64,000 nt of DNA, taken from JAYWXI01 sp036016955 (GTDB lineage: Bacteria; Bacteroidota; Bacteroidia; Flavobacteriales; Weeksellaceae). Below are positions 62,655-64,000 of the stretch, piece by piece. Both the position numbers and the translations under genes were made by a program. Below the pieces are notes generated by a model that saw nothing but the letters and a program-made list of their open reading frames with translations, did not search any database and had not been told where the DNA came from. The stretch spans positions 71,543 to 135,542 of the forward strand of contig NZ_JAYWXI010000008.1 of the NCBI RefSeq assembly GCF_036016955.1, read 5' to 3'. Position 1 is the first letter of the stretch; the number at the start of each line of letters is the position of its first letter.

Positions 62655-63869
62655 CTATTTTTTTCTAAGCACAATATACACAAAAATCGCACTGATAAAC
62701 ATCAATACAAAGCCCAGAAAAAACGGAGCCCCTGGAAAAATAAACGGAGCCTCGCTATGAGTAAAATAATAAAACACATTAGTCATAAGAGGTGGCCCGA
62801 TAATAGAAGTTAAGCTCACAAGGCTGGTAAGTGCCCCTTGAAGATCCCCTTGTTCATTTGCCGGCACCTTGGAAGTAATCACTGACTGCAAGGCCGGCCC
62901 CGCAATGCCTCCCAAACAGTAAATCCCTAAAACAGCAAACATCATCCACGGTTTTCCGGCAAAGGCAAATAAAATCATCCCCAAAGTATAAGCCACAATA
63001 CCATACAAAATCCCCCGTTCATTACCCACCTTAGGCAAAATCTTACGGATAAGATACCCCTGAACCAAAGCCGTAAGTCCTCCCATAACCCCAAGGGAAA
63101 TCCCAACCATACGTTCGTCCCACTCAAAACGGTACATCGTGAAATAAGCCCAATTGGTCTGCACGGCATGAGAAGCCACATACACCAAAAACCAAGCCCC
63201 CATAAGGTTGAGAATCTCCCGATGCTTACGAACCTGTAGAAGACTTCCCAAAGGATTGGCTCTCCGCCAGCTAAATTTTCGACGGTTTTCAACGGATAAA
63301 CTTTCAGGCAAAATAAAAACCCCATACAGAAAGTTAATCAAACAGAGAATCCCCGCCGCCACAAACGGAACCCTCGGACCATATTGCCCCAGTACACCGC
63401 CAATCACCGGCCCGATAATAAACCCCAACCCGAAAGCAGCCCCAATCATTCCAAAATTTTTCGATCGGTTGGTTTCATCCGAAATATCCGCGATATAAGC
63501 ACTGGCTGCAGTAATACTAGCCCCCGTAATCCCCGAAAAAATGCGCCCCATAAAAAGCCAAAAGATGGTAGGCGCCCAAGCCTGAAGGAAAAAATTAATA
63601 GAGAAACCCAATAAAGAAAACAAAAGAACCGGCCGCCGGCCGTACCGATCGCTGAGGTTCCCCAGTACTGGAGCAAAAATAAATTGCATCAATGCATAAA
63701 GCAAACTCAGCCATCCGCCGTATTGCGAAGCCTTACTGATATCCGAGTCATGAATCAAATCCTGAATCAGCGTGGGAACGACCGGAATAACAATCCCCCA
63801 CCCCGTAATATCAATCAATAAAGTGATAAATATAAAACCAACCGCCGCCGAGTGATTCTTTTTTTTCAT
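62655..63869 (-). CDS. Tet-family major facilitator transporter
   Basis: 404 residues, 12 membrane helices. The motif A loop between helices 2 and 3 is LGNLSDRYGRRPVLLFS, typical of TetA-class drug/H+ antiporters; the N-terminus (IDITGWGIVIPVVPTLI) and the central YGPRVPFVAAG also fit Tet relatives. Chromosomal members in this group export tetracycline-like or other hydrophobic compounds, but resistance cannot be stated from sequence. It has no TetR-type regulator beside it. An IS30 transposase end lies 27 bases upstream. Confidence 0.88.
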   Translation of the reverse strand: MKKKNHSAAVGFIFITLLIDITGWGIVIPVVPTLIQDLIHDSDISKASQYGGWLSLLYALMQFIFAPVLGNLSDRYGRRPVLLFSLLGFSINFFLQAWAPTIFWLFMGRIFSGITGASITAASAYIADISDETNRSKNFGMIGAAFGLGFIIGPVIGGVLGQYGPRVPFVAAGILCLINFLYGVFILPESLSVENRRKFSWRRANPLGSLLQVRKHREILNLMGAWFLVYVASHAVQTNWAYFTMYRFEWDERMVGISLGVMGGLTALVQGYLIRKILPKVGNERGILYGIVAYTLGMILFAFAGKPWMMFAVLGIYCLGGIAGPALQSVITSKVPANEQGDLQGALTSLVSLTSIIGPPLMTNVFYYFTHSEAPFIFPGAPFFLGFVLMFISAIFVYIVLRKK

Positions 63870-63896
63870 AACTGAACCCTAAAAAATAAGCTGAAT

Positions 63897-64000
63897 TCAA
63901 CTTGCAAATGCAACAGAATTCTGATTAATAATTTGTTTAAATTTTTCGTTTGGCGTGAGGTATCCAAGTCTTTTACGAGGTCGATTATTGAGTTTATTTT
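63897..64000 (-). mobile_element. IS30-family transposase, C-terminal part (continues beyond window)
   Basis: The last 34 codons in the minus frame include RPRKRLGYLTPNE and end NSVAFAS-stop. KRLGY-x-TPxE is the C-terminal hallmark of IS30-family DDE transposases. The rest of the gene and the IS end on that side lie outside the window. The element's other end should fall in the 63870-63896 spacer before the MFS gene. Confidence 0.85.

Overview
The window reads as chromosomal DNA of a member of the phylum Bacteroidota, class Flavobacteriia, most likely a Weeksellaceae (Chryseobacterium-like) bacterium. Supporting signs are a T9SS type A sorting domain, the short Bacteroidetes-type primary sigma factor, many promoters of the form TTG-N19-TAnnTTTG, and families typical of the group (GSCFA, DUF4199, head-GIN, pappalysin-like metalloprotease, single-chain serine dehydratase). 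No species is claimed. Most genes use C-rich third positions; a few AT-rich patches stand out as likely acquisitions.

Layout. 1-6.3 kb: end of a PD-(D/E)XK nuclease, a DUF3575 protein, a GH25 lysozyme, two small unknown proteins, a DUF389 membrane protein, and an ECF sigma factor overlapping a membrane protein. 6.4-12.1 kb: UPF0173 hydrolase, menA, uvrA, and rpoD in the opposite direction. 12.1-16.3 kb: an accessory patch with small lipoproteins, a 21-bp repeat cluster, a coiled-coil protein of unknown role, and an AT-rich AraC / membrane protein / SDR cassette flanked by two copies of a short sequence. 16.3-22.7 kb: purine cluster on the minus strand (purM-purN-purH, then purD with its own promoter, then guaA), preceded by a candidate structured small RNA. 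22.8-32.0 kb: housekeeping genes (DUF808, FMN reductase, pirin, MscS, arginine decarboxylase, gcvP, map, a HAD hydrolase).

32.3-37.5 kb is the most unusual region. A pappalysin-type (M43) lipoprotein protease gene is broken by about 1.1 kb of AT-rich DNA. The insert carries a lipoprotein-like precursor with a cysteine-rich, hydrophobic, bacteriocin-like C-terminus and, 10 bp downstream, a 59-residue membrane protein that looks like an immunity partner. A T9SS-secreted reprolysin-like protease follows.

37.6-64 kb: phospho-sugar mutase, a DUF4199 / GT2 / GIN operon, the SRP RNA gene, an HNH-like protein, a frameshifted retropepsin-like protease with a PDZ-like end, a polyprenyl synthase, GSCFA/GNAT/TatD genes, homogentisate dioxygenase, a CoA transferase, isoaspartyl peptidase, tsaE-ald-unknown-tyrA, serine dehydratase, YggS, an SMR transporter, a zinc-ligand-less sirtuin, a copper ATPase, a SIMPL protein, an NtrC-type regulator without DNA-binding domain, a Tet-type MFS pump, and the C-terminus of an IS30 transposase at the right edge. 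No tRNA, rRNA operon, CRISPR array or replication origin was recognised.
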